The position numbers were made by a program, and so were the translations under genes. The notes under the pieces are model-generated. The model was not told where the DNA came from and searched no databases. It worked only from the letters and a program-made list of their open reading frames with translations. This document shows, piece by piece, positions 50,601 to 62,600 of a DNA stretch of 64,000 nucleotides (position 1 is its first letter; the number at the start of each line of letters is the position of its first letter). The stretch spans positions 1,116,001-1,180,000 of the forward strand of contig BSYO01000034.1 in assembly GCA_033239525.1 (NCBI GenBank), written 5' to 3'. This stretch comes from Nepenthes gracilis (Eukaryota > Streptophyta > Magnoliopsida > Caryophyllales > Nepenthaceae).

Positions 50601-53600
50601 CTCTTGAAATAAAAGAGCCGTCGGTTAAAGTGCCTAAGGACAAGCAGGCCTCGAAGGCGAAGGCCATTCAAATAAAAGAGTTGTGGCCATAGCGCCAAAA
50701 CATAAAGAGGCCTCAACTGAGTCCACTTTTGAAGACGAGGCCACCATTGACCAATTAATAAGGAGAAGTGCCTGTTGGTCAGATTGGATTCGTCTTCTAC
50801 ATCTTCCTTAACCCAAGCTCTTGGGGCCGTTAGATTAATTGAAGGCTATGAGCCTTTGGAGTTTGTTGCTAAGGTGTTGGCTGAATACTTGCCGATCCCT
50901 GCCTCAACTCTTGTTTCATATGGGATTCCGGACGTTCTGCCTCCGCTATCCGAGGAGTCTTTGCCCGACATTTCTACTACTTTTGCTGAGGGTACTCCTG
51001 GATTAGTGAGACTCAGTTTGGTGAGGCTGAGGGGATGTTGCTACTTAAGTTTTAGGTGACTATCATGGCTGAAGTGGTCACCTTAGAACTTCATGCTGAA
51101 GTTGCAAAGGTGCATTTTCCTGAGCCCCCAGCGCATGAGGTCCAACTAGAAGTCGAGACCGAAGGGCAAGTTGTCGTGGTAGACGTGTCGCTTTTGGAGG
51201 GTCCCATGCCCGAGGCTAAGACTGAAGCAACTCTCGAACCAGTTGTTGGAACATCTGATTCTGACCCCAATGTGCTTGAGTCCGAGGGGGATGCTATTCT
51301 TGGAGGAGTTCATGAAGTGGTAGAGGTGGCTGCCCTCAGAGCCCGAGGTCCAAGTGGTTTCAGAGGTTCCCATAAGTGATGCACCTTTAGGGAGCATCTC
51401 CATTTTTGAGGTATCGTCTGAATTCTTCCTTAGAATTCACATTGTTCCCTTTGTACTTGTTGATTTGCTCTGTTTTCTTTGCAGCTTTAGGAAATGGCCA
51501 GTCGTCTTGCTGGCGCTACCAACCGTTTGGCTCACAACTATGTAGAGAGAATCTTTTGGGTGCAGAGGAGCGTATTTCTCAACTTGAACGTGAATTGGTT
51601 GACATGAAGTAGAAATACGTCCTTCTCAGAGACTAAAACTTCAAAATTGAAAGTGAGTTTCGGACTTCCATTCGTCTGGATGATATCAAGAAGATTTTGG
51701 AGTGCAGCTACTGGGAAGGTGTTCCTACTTCTGTATTTCATCTGATTAATGCCAGTGCTCATTATAGTTCCAATGTGTTGTACCATCTCAGGGACGATGC
51801 GGACTCTTGGGATCCTCTATTGGGAACTTCTTAGCCTCGTCTTCCTTCAGAATAATCACATGTATATTTTTTTTTACTTGTAATTATTACTTTTTATAAA
51901 TGAAGATTTTTCTTCACATGACTCTCTTTTAGTATGTTTTGGTTAGTCGGACACTTTAGATGTCTGACTTTAAACATTACTTAAGTCATTGTTAACTTAC
52001 GGCTTCTGTTTTTCGGATCGTCGAAAGGTATCAAAGTATTCGTGTGTTTAACTTAAGTTTTTTTAGGACCATGTTCAGCTGATGATGTTACCTTTAAGGT
52101 CTTTACATACGTGCTTTGAAGGAATCCCCTTAAATTTTTCAACCTTCGGCCTCATTTGGGTCGCTCGGTATCATGACCAAGTTTTAATTGCCGACTTCGT
52201 TCGGGTCACTCAGTTAAGTGATTGAGTTTTACCGACCACCAAGTGTGGTTTACAAGATAGGAGAATGGATTTCACCTGACTTAGGGGCAGTCTGGGTTAT
52301 GCAATATAATGAAAAAGCAAGCAAGCACAAGAATGAATAAACAATTTTTATTTTATTAATAAAATGTTACAAAAATTACAAGTACCTCTCATGATGCAAA
52401 TCTTACCTGGTTGTACATTTAATTATTGATAATATTTTTAGATGTGAGAGGCATTCCAAGTCCGAGAAACTAGTCTGCCATTTTGGGCATGTAATTTGTA
52501 TGCCTCATTTCTAAGAATGGCCCAAACTAGGAATTGCCATTTTGGGCATGTAATTTGTATGCCTCATTTCTAAGAATGGCCCAGACTAGGAATGACCCTT
52601 CTTAGTTAGGTGAGAGTTTGTTACGATTGGCATTTTGTCAGTGGCTTCAATGCTCCGTAACACTCAGTCTCTCACTTCAAACTGACATGCCCCCACCTTC
52701 TTGTTATAGTATCTAGCAACCTTTTGTTGATAAGTCGCCGTTCGCAACCATGCCTTGTCTCGGGTTTCTTCAAATAGATCGAGATTTTCTCAAAGTCTTT
52801 ATGAGTTATTACATGAATCAAAAGACTCAACTCAGAGATTGGGGAGTTTGACTTCTATTGGAATAACGGCCTCGATCCGTAGCATAAATTAAAGGGAGTC
52901 TCACGGGTCCACTCTCTGGGTATCGTCCTATACGACCATAGGATGGATAGGAGCTCGTCCACCCCGGAGCCCCCAGTATTTTCAAGCTTTGGCTTCAAAC
53001 CGTGTAGTATTGTGCGGTTGGTAACTTCTACTTGTCTGTTACATTATGGATAAGCGACGGAAGTGTAAACCAACTTTATCTTCAAATTTGCACAATATTT
53101 TGTGAAATGCTTGCTGGTAAATTGGGTTCCGTTATCAATTATAATGATTTCGGGTATACCAAATCTACCTATGATGTTTTGTCGGACAAACTCGGTCGTG
53201 TTCTGTTCTATTATTCTAGCAAGTGGGACAGTCTTGACTCATTTCCTGAAGTAATCTATCCCAATAATTATGAACTTTCTTTGTCCGGATGTAATTGGAA
53301 GTGGTCTGAGAATATCAAGCCTCCATTGTGCGAACGGCTATAGCGATTGTAGAGCTCGGAGTTCTGTATATGGTTGATGGGTAAGGTTGCCATACATTTG
53401 GTAGTTTTCACATTTTCAAACGAAATCCATGGTATCGTGTTTCATGGTAGGCCAATAATATCCTTACCTTATGAGTTTAAAAGTAAGGTTCTTACCTTCA
53501 ATATTGGATCTACGAGATGCCGAGGTGTATATCTCTAAGGGCATAGTTGGCCTCTTCTGACGTGAGATATCGTAGATATGGGATAGAGTACCTACGTCGG

Positions 53601-56600
53601 TACAATTTTTCATCCATAATAGTGTATCAACCTGCTGTCTTTTTTAAACACTTGGCTTCATCCGAGTTCTTCGGTAATATGCCGTCAGACAAATACTTCA
53701 CATAAGGAGTAATCCAATTGTCGGCATTGTCTATGTGCATAATTTCTTGCTTTGGGTCATTGATGTTAGGAACTTCAAGGATTTCGCACATTTCTCGTAC
53801 GTATTTTTCTAGGTCCCTCGGTCGCTGCAGCCCTTGCTAGTCGGTTAGCTTCCCCATTTTCTTCTCTTGGAATGTGGATTATTTTTACATTTTCAAATGC
53901 TGAGATCAAACTTTGGACCTTAGAGAAGCATTGGGAAAGCTCTGGATTGCTAGCTTTAAAATTTCCTCGGACTTGATTAATAACCAGTTCTGAGTTATTG
54001 TAGCCGAACACTCTTTGGCCAATTTAAGTCCAGCAAGTAATGCTTCATACCCTATGATATTATTTATTGTTGGGAATTCGTGGGTTATTGAATACTTTAT
54101 CTCTAACCCGTTAGAAGTTCTTAGCACTAGTTCAGCTCCACAACCAACTTGCATCGAAGAACTGTCTACGTGCAAAGTTCATGCTGGGGTATTTAGATGA
54201 CTGTCGGCTTTAGTAAGGCCAAGGGTTTCTAGAGTTGGGGTCGTTTCAACAATGAAGTCCGCCAGGACCTGACCCTTTAAGGACGACCTCGGTTGAACTC
54301 CACATCAAACTCTCCCAACTCAATAGCCCACTTGACTATTCGTCTTAACATATCTGGCATTTGCAAAATTCCTTTCAGTGGTTGGTCAGTTAGGACAATA
54401 ATTTTGTATCCCTAGAAATACGGTCGGAGTTTATGGGCGAAATACACAAGCGCCAAAACTATCTTCTCGGCATGAGAATATCGGGTTTTAGGGTCGGTCA
54501 AGATTTTGCTGACATAATACACAAACCACTACTCGTCGGACTGTTGTTGAATTAGGATTGAACTTAGAGCAGTTTCAGACATAGCTAGATATAAATATAG
54601 CTCCTCACCATCTTGAGGAGAAGTCAACAACGGCGGGTTCGAGAGATACTTATTGAGCTCTCGGAGTGCAGCTTCACATTTAATAGTTCACTGGAAGCCA
54701 GCGGCCTTTGTTCCCCTGAGAGCCTTGAAAAAAGGCAAGTATTTCTCGGTCGATTTAACCAAGAAATGGGAGAGTACTGCTAGTCTCCTAGTTAATTTTT
54801 AGACTTTTTTCGCTATTCGAGACGGATTCATATCCAAGATTGCCTTAATTGAAACAATGAAGTCCAAAAATTTTTCCGAGGTCATTCGGAACATACACTT
54901 AGTTGGATTGAGTTTCATCTGGTGTGTCCAAAGGATATTGAACACCTTGTCCAGATCACGAATATGGTCATTGATCGTTTTGCTTTTCACGAGCATGTCG
55001 TTCACATATACTTTCATACTTCGTCCGATTGGTGCTTAGAATATTTTGTTGACGAGCTGTTGATAAGTTGTACCGGTATTTTTTAGACCAAATGGCATAA
55101 CTTTATAACAATATGGCCTTTGGTTTGTCATAAACGCTGTGTGCTCCTTGTCTTCCGAGCTCATCCGAATTTGGTCGTAGCCTGAGTATACATCCGTGAA
55201 ACTTAACAATCCATGTCCAGATGTTGAATCTACAAGCAAATTAATAATCGATAATGGGAAGTTGTCCTTTGGACAAGCTTTGTTGACGTCGGTAAAATCA
55301 ACACACATCTTCCACTTTCCATTACTTTTCTTCAACATGACCACATTTGATAACCAGTCTAGGTATTGAATTTTACTGATGAATCCAGCATTAAGCACCT
55401 CCTCACAAATGGCAATTAATTTTTCAACCGAGTAATTTCTTCACTTTTGTCGGAACCGGACTTGCTTATGATCGGGATCTAGACCAAACTTGTGGACCAT
55501 TACTCCGGTCGGTATTTCTAGCATGTTGTTGTGCGTCCAAGGAAAGACGTTGGAATTCTGCAGAAGAAAACTAATAAGTTGACCTCGGAGGGATTCGGAT
55601 AGAGAACTTCCAATCTGTATGTACTTTTCTAGATCATTGGGGTTCAAAGGGATTTGATTTCCTGACTCTCCAGACTAAGCTTGCAATAATGTGGTCTCAT
55701 CACGGAAGTCAAGGTCTTCGATCGTTTGACTGGTAGGCGTCTAAGTAATTTGAGATAAGTAACATGTCCACTTGGTCACCTGATTACCTAAAACTTCTTC
55801 AATGCCAAATGGAGTTGGAAACTTTATCTTCAGTTGCGGGATCGAAGTCACTTTTCCAAACGTTGTTAAATAGGGATGTCCGAGGATGACATTGTAGACC
55901 GACGGAAGGTCTACAACCAAGAAGAAAAGTATCTTGGTGGTCGTTCTTGGATAGGTGCCCAATGTTACTTCTAGCTGGATGACCCCTTGCGCAGGTACTG
56001 GTTAATTATCTAGCCCGTATGGGGGTCCCTCTGAGATCTTCAATTGACTTTTTTTTAATCCCAATTTAAAGAATGTGTCGAGATAAAGTAAATTCTTTGA
56101 ACTTCCATTATCAATAAATACTCGTTTTAATTGGTAGCCTGTACTACTATCAGAAACGAGCGTAGTTACAATCAGGGGGTCGGAATGCGGAGAAGTTACA
56201 TGTGTTAAGTCTTCATCACTAAAACTAATAACATTATTCCTATGTTCTACCCTTGTTTTTTTGTGGTCAACGGCCATTCTCGAACTCTTCGAAATATCAT
56301 CCCGGGCAGGACACGTGGTGATCATGTTCACGACGCCAACTGCCACTCGGTTCATTGGCTACTTGGTCTTATCTCCATTTGCTCCACCAGAAGCCTATTT
56401 GGGTCTTTGCAAAAAGCAATCGAGGTGTCTCTTCCAAATTAGCTCTTTAATTTCCTTATGCAGTGTCTTGCAGTCTTTAGTGCTGTGGCCCCCACACCGA
56501 TGGTAGTGATAATATTTCGACTCGTTACCTCCATCAGGATTCTTTAATGCCTTTGTCCATTTGAAGAATTTTTCATCCCAAATTTACATCAGGATTTTGG

Positions 56601-59600
56601 TGCGAGAGTCATTTAGGGGAGTTAGGTTCAGATGTCTGAACTCCCTTCTTGGTGCTAGCTTGGACTTCTGCTGTTTCCTTGGTCCTCAGGGACTCATGTT
56701 GTCCCAGTTTTTCTTCTTTCCTTCTACCACCTTTCGGTGGAGCTGGTTCCTTCGCTCTGACCGTTTTGCTTCATTGGCTTCTTCAGCCGCTATATAGGCT
56801 CGAGCAATGGCCTCGGCCTCTCTGAATGTTTGCGGGTCATTGTGGGCGAGATGCTTGAAGAAGTCACCAGGCTCCAACATCGATATGAAAGCATTGAGTT
56901 TCACATTATCGGTGAGTTTGGTATCTTCTTGGCCTCGGTCGTGAACCTGGCCAGGAACTTTTTCAGACTTTCATTTGGCCCCTGCTTAACCCGGGCCAGA
57001 TGCTATGGCTACTTTTTCTCTCTTCTGCTGGAGGCGAATTGGGATAGGAAGCCATCGGCCAAATCCTGGAAAGTTTTGATAGAGTTTGATTGAAGCTGAT
57101 ATAACCATGCTTAGGAGTCCCCTTTTAGAGTCAAGGGAAAGTAAAGACACATCGCTACCTTATCCAAGCCTTGAAAGTTCAGAAGAGTATAGAAATGGTC
57201 AAGATAATCTATAGGATCAGTACTTCCATCATATGGATCCTGGGTCGGCATCTTGAATTTATATGGGAACGAATGCATTCGGATCTCCATTGTAAACGGA
57301 GATCTCTGCAAATCAACAACTCTTCCTCCAGCGTCTTCTCTAAAAGCCACACTACCAAATTCTTTCAACTTTCTCCTTCATTTGGGGAGGAATCGCCATC
57401 TTCTTTTCATTGAGAAAATTCCTCAATTCAGAGGGGTTTTGTGCAGCCTGAGAAACTGGATGGCTCGTAACCCTTTGAGGACGTTCACTATAAGAGGGTT
57501 CTACTTGATATGTAGGCTCCCTATCATCATGAGAGTATCGAGGATTTCGCCTCTCAGGGCTATCATCTCGAATTTTAAAGCTCAGGCGACCTTTAATTCG
57601 CTACGATACTTTATTGTTTAAGGTTGCTTGAGTCCTGAGGTCATCTTGTTGGCAAATCTTCTTAGAAGCGTGTTTTCTTTCTCTATTTCTTCTCCTAGAC
57701 ATTGCGGTTTGGGAGGCCAAGGACGGCCTTAGAGATGTCATCCATCTTCATTGCGAGTACACGCATACAACGGTCGGGATGGTCATCCATTCAACTGCCT
57801 GCAGGAGGACAGTTGCCATATGAAGTAGCGTCTCTGATTAGTGCTCCGACTTGTGCTCTAGTGTTCACCATACTGTTATTAGGATTGTGGTTATCGGACT
57901 TTTATTCACGTTTTCCACAGACAGCACCAATGATGCGTCTAAAGATCCTGATTGTTGTATGGATAAGGAGATTTGAATTTTTTCCATCGGATGTCAAACA
58001 TGTTCGGTTTCCGTACGTCTCTAATCTGAATCCTATGCAATCACAAAATAAAGTTAAAGAAATGACGGGATTCATTTTTCGGTATATCTTCTGACGCTCA
58101 AATCAGTATCTTTTTTAAATGAGAGAAAAGATAGATGATGTATATTAAGTATGTTTTTGTCCAAGGGTTTGCGCTCTTATAAAGGCGTTTTAGTTTGAGA
58201 AAGAGAGAGTGCGCTCTTAGCGTCTTAAGGTTATCTTTTTTCTCTGTCTGAGAAAGTATTGAATGCTCGATCCCTTTTTCTATTGGAGAGGACGGGTTTT
58301 TATAGAACTTGGGCAGCGGTTGATTTCTCTTATCAACCGTTCTGGAAATTGCCAAATGGATAAGTTTTATTTAGACGGTAGTTTTAACTAACGCCTGAGG
58401 TCGTTGACAGATGAGTATAGAAAACTGCTCTAACCGTTAAATTGGTTCTGACTCTGATCACAAGATTGAATTGTTTAACGCTGTCGGCCACATTCGTTGA
58501 AATTGGCCGTGTAGATGGTTTGGGCCGCTAAAGCTTGCCCTCTGGCTTTGAATTGTTTTGGGCAGATTTCTTTGGACCATCGGCTATAATACTCATCAAA
58601 AGGGTTTAATCTCTGCAAACAAATTGGGAAAAAACCATTTGTAAATTATTATCCATTTTATTATATATAATAAAAAATGGATTACATAATATTAACATAG
58701 TAAAATCCTATAATACATACTATATAAAGGGGTGGTTCGCATATTTATACAATTCATCTCATTATTCAGTCTAGTACAATACTACAGTAGATTTCCCTTC
58801 ATTTTCAATGTAGGGCAATGCTATCTACATGTTCACATCCTTAAAACCTGACAGAGGGCAATGCTATCTACATGTTCACATCCTTAAAACCTGACAGAAC
58901 AGTAGCCTCTTGCACTTGGCCACCCTTAAAACTCCGAAGTTACTTTGTCACTTTGGCTGAAATTATTTTCTTACTTCTAAATGCTTGTTGGAATTACCCT
59001 GAACTATTTATTTATATTGTTCTAAAACGCTGTCTTAATGCCAAATCTTGACAATGCTTAAATTTTCTTCGCATTTTGAAATTATTTGTGATGAATTTTT
59101 CCTCTGTGTTCTCGTAGTCTAAAAGTTGGCGTAACTTTTCTGTTTAAATGCTTTATTATTTTGGAGTACATAGCAGATGGTCAGCTAGGGCGATCAAGGC
59201 ATTTGCCATGGCTGAATTGGAAGCAAGAAAACTGAAGTATCCAAATAATGGAACAGAGACTCTGATAATGGGAATATTGGTTGAGGGTTTGTAACCGGGC
59301 TTTTTCTCTTGAATATTTTATTTCAGCTCATTGGTTGCTTAATTTATTTAATTCTGAAATGCTAGTGGATAACAAAAAGAAAATGCATTTCCTTTTTATG
59401 TGTGCTTATTTTTTGTTGATAAAATAAATTCTATTAAGTGAAATGATTTATGGGTGAAGAAGTGCTATAGGGATCTTGTGTGAATGGAAATACCACCCAA
59501 ATTTAAAGAAAAATATTATGGAGTGGCTATTTGGTCAGCCATGCCATATAGATTGAAGTGCTGGCCTCTGCTGGCTGTTAAGTGGCCACATGGTCAGAAA

Positions 59601-62600
59601 TGTCAGCGATGGAGATGTTGTTAAGATAGACGTTGGATCATTCTAGGAGATAGAAAGCATTATGATGTTATGAGGGAGAAAGTTGAGGTTGTCAACGGTC
59701 TTGTAAATTTGGTGCTATCACTGGGTACAACTTACAATGGGGCAAAATGGAGGCGGCAAACTGTGTTGCCAACTTGATTTAGTATGCAAAGGCTTAGTTA
59801 GGTTTAAGTGAATAAGATGGAAGAGGTTGCACATAATGTAGAAGTTAATTTGTTTGTAATATTTATTTATTTTTCTTCATTTACATGTGTAACATGGTAT
59901 GATTGTTCAGTTTTGACATAAATGTTGCAGTTTTAAGCCACAAAACAACATTTTGACAATGCAGGGATAACTCTACATACATAGGACTTCCCTTGTCAAT
60001 GATGAAAATATTAATATCGGTATCGATGTCGGTTGTGGCCCTATTAGCATCAGAGACGTATGGGGCTATATGTATTTGTATTGGGCATATCAAAATTAAA
60101 ATTTTTTTGGTGAATTATAATTTGATAGGGAAATATTAGCTAATTATTGAATATATTTTGCTATGTATATATATCTCTGATATGTTGATATATCACAATT
60201 TTGCTGTGTTATCATGAAATATCGGTTTTTGGAGCCCAATATCGATATAAATTGGCCAATATCCTTGGAATGATGACTGCTTGTAAATCCTTCCTGACTA
60301 CACAACCCAAAATATTGAGGTCTAACTAATTTCATCCTGTGAACATTAATTGATAATTTTGCTTTCTCATCAACCCAACTTGCTTTCTCATTAATTGATG
60401 ATTGCTTTCTCATTAATTGATATAAGATTGTTGATGTTTAATATAAAGAGAATGAAGATACGTTATTTGTAATGATTATACTCAACTTTCAAAGTAAGCT
60501 GCTAGCTCTATTTTGAAGGTTGATGGAATTAGATTGTCATGTGTCCAGAAATTTCATTATCCCTTTTGAACTTGGGCTTCCTATGGCAATTCTACTTTAT
60601 AGCTAAGAGATCAACCAGAGCCCACTTGACACATTGCTTCCATTATTATTGAAAAACATATCCTTCACATCATACTTCCCAATAATCTTAGTTCCTCCCT
60701 CCTACTATCAAAGCCTGCCGAATTCCCCACATGTGAAATTTGAAATGTACATTAATGTCATACTAAGAAAGAGACTGAAAATGGAACAGCATGATTGGTT
60801 GAAATTCCTTCCATGGGTCAAATATGAGATAAATTTGTGTATAGCTTTATTGCTTTCTCAAGTATGATTTTTTTACAAGTTACCTAATAGTTTTCAAAGA
60901 ATAAGACCCATATAGTGATTTTGGTAACAGGAAAAAAAATATTCCTGAGATGGGAATCAAGGTGTTTTCCCATTGTCCCAATGCATGATTAGAAAACTGA
61001 TCACCTTGGCGGTAAAATTTGTCACATGAAGGGGATTGTGAAATCTTTTTATTATGTCAATATGACCTTATGGATCTCACATGACCCAGTGTTTGATCAA
61101 GTGTTTGCAGGTGCTGCCTTAGCACCCATTAATGATTATAATTTTACATGATTAAAAAATAGATCCAAGTTTCTAGTGATAAGTTGAGGCATAGAGGGAT
61201 GGCAACATTTATAACAAAGAGAGGGTGAGTGGACAGAGGTTGCAATATATAGTACTAAATGGGTTCAAGTTCATCTGATTATGTGGAATTATGTGCTTTT
61301 GAGATTGTAATTTAAATCATGCAAGCAAAACATTTATGATTCCTTAAGCCAAGATGATTCTAGTAGGAATGATGAAGTTGCTTAATTCTAACACGGAGGT
61401 CATGAGTCGAAACCACAAAACAGTCCGTCTATGATGTAGAGGTAAAGGTTGCCTGCATTTATTACCCCTAGAGCCTGCAATATGGTGCACATAGCCACCT
61501 TTTTATTATTTCAAAATCTATGTTTCTCCTCCTAAGCATCCTTTTGTGCGCTGGAACATTAGTTAAAAAGTCCAAAAGGGCATGAAACATAACAATTAAT
61601 GCAATAAAATGGAGCTTTAGGATTCAAATTTACCATTTCATTGGCCTGCCAAAGGAAGAAAGCTTTTTATTGCCAGAAAAGTGATGAAATTAAGATGAAG
61701 ATAAAATAAGACGATAATTTTGTATTTTCTTTTTTGTTATGGCCCAGAGAAGAGAAATGTAGTGCACCTGGATCCTTGATTCTTTTCCTTTTTTCTTCGT
61801 AACATTAATACTCTTATCTCTGACCCTTTCAGTTTCTGAAACTTGTTCTCATAATAAAATGAGAACAGAGTGACCAAGGATTTGGGGTAAAAGAAGGAAG
61901 GTTAAAAGCAAAGAACTATTAAGGGAAAGAGATGAAAGATTGAAAAGACAGACCAAGGGAAGCAAGTCTGTAGTTGAGGAAGCAATAGTCCATATGCAGT
62001 CAGACCAATCGGGAGTTTCTAGCAGTAAAATTAATCAGAAATAAATTGTGACCTAATGCATTCAAACTAGAAAGACAAACTCTTTCAATGTAGAAGTAAG
62101 GTTGCATATATATAACTCTTTTTAGAGTTTGCAGGGCAGGAAGCCTTGTACCCTGGGCTACCACACTTTAGATGGATGCTGACCATGGGCCACCACCTCC
62201 AATTAATGGATGCTGACCATGGTTAACTCAGCTAGGGAAGATGGAGCTTCAATAGGTTGCTCACTTACGCTGGCAGAATTCAACTGATGTAATCTGTCCT
62301 CTTTAGTTTGCAAGTGTGTTGGACACAAAATCTTTTGTTCCCAAAAATGTGTGGTGGGGGGGAATTGAGTATATATGATTCTATGCAGAGCTATTTTCGG
62401 TCAGGGAATTGTGCTCAATAGAAGAAGAGCTCTTGTTTCTTAGGAGGAGATGTGCAAACCAAGGAAATATGGTTTTGTAGGGTTTAGAAGCTTGCTGACA
62501 CAGAAAATCCATGCATTTTAAGCAACTGTGAGCAGAGCTAAGAAAGAAATAAAGACAGTGTGGTGGATCCAGTCTTGCTATTTTAAAGGAGCACTATTTT

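Larger units (their letters stand above)
48732..58598 (-). mobile_element. Full-length Ty3 Tat retrotransposon in CLPT intron 2
   Basis: 9,867 bp with an LTR at each end (48,732-49,397 and 57,931-58,598), flanked by perfect AAAGG duplications (48727-48731, 58599-58603). It reads on the minus strand, antisense to CLPT. A primer-binding-like TTGGTGCTGTCTGTGG abuts the 5' LTR at 57,930, and a purine-rich ATAGGGGACTAG lies just before the 3' LTR at 49,398. Order: gag 57,410-56,640, protease 56,355-55,741 (VFIDNGSS), RT 55,640-54,430, archaeal-type RNase H 54,175-53,775, integrase around 53,350-53,040 (WRLDILRPL, IIDNGTQF). Gag and pol carry frameshifts and stops. The RT motif is YVND instead of YVDD. 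The element is dead but structurally intact. Confidence 0.93.
48057..59176 (+). other. CLPT intron 2 (11.1 kb)
   Basis: Donor GTAAGT at 48057 after CCAAA; acceptor ACATAGCAG at 59176. Without the 9.87-kb Tat element the intron would be about 1.25 kb. Confidence 0.88.

Noticed and set aside
56242..56506. Plus-strand open frames at 56.2-57.6 kb
   Set aside because: Shadows of Tat gag-protease on the minus strand; no independent support, unlike the antisense ORF at 49.8-51.86 kb.
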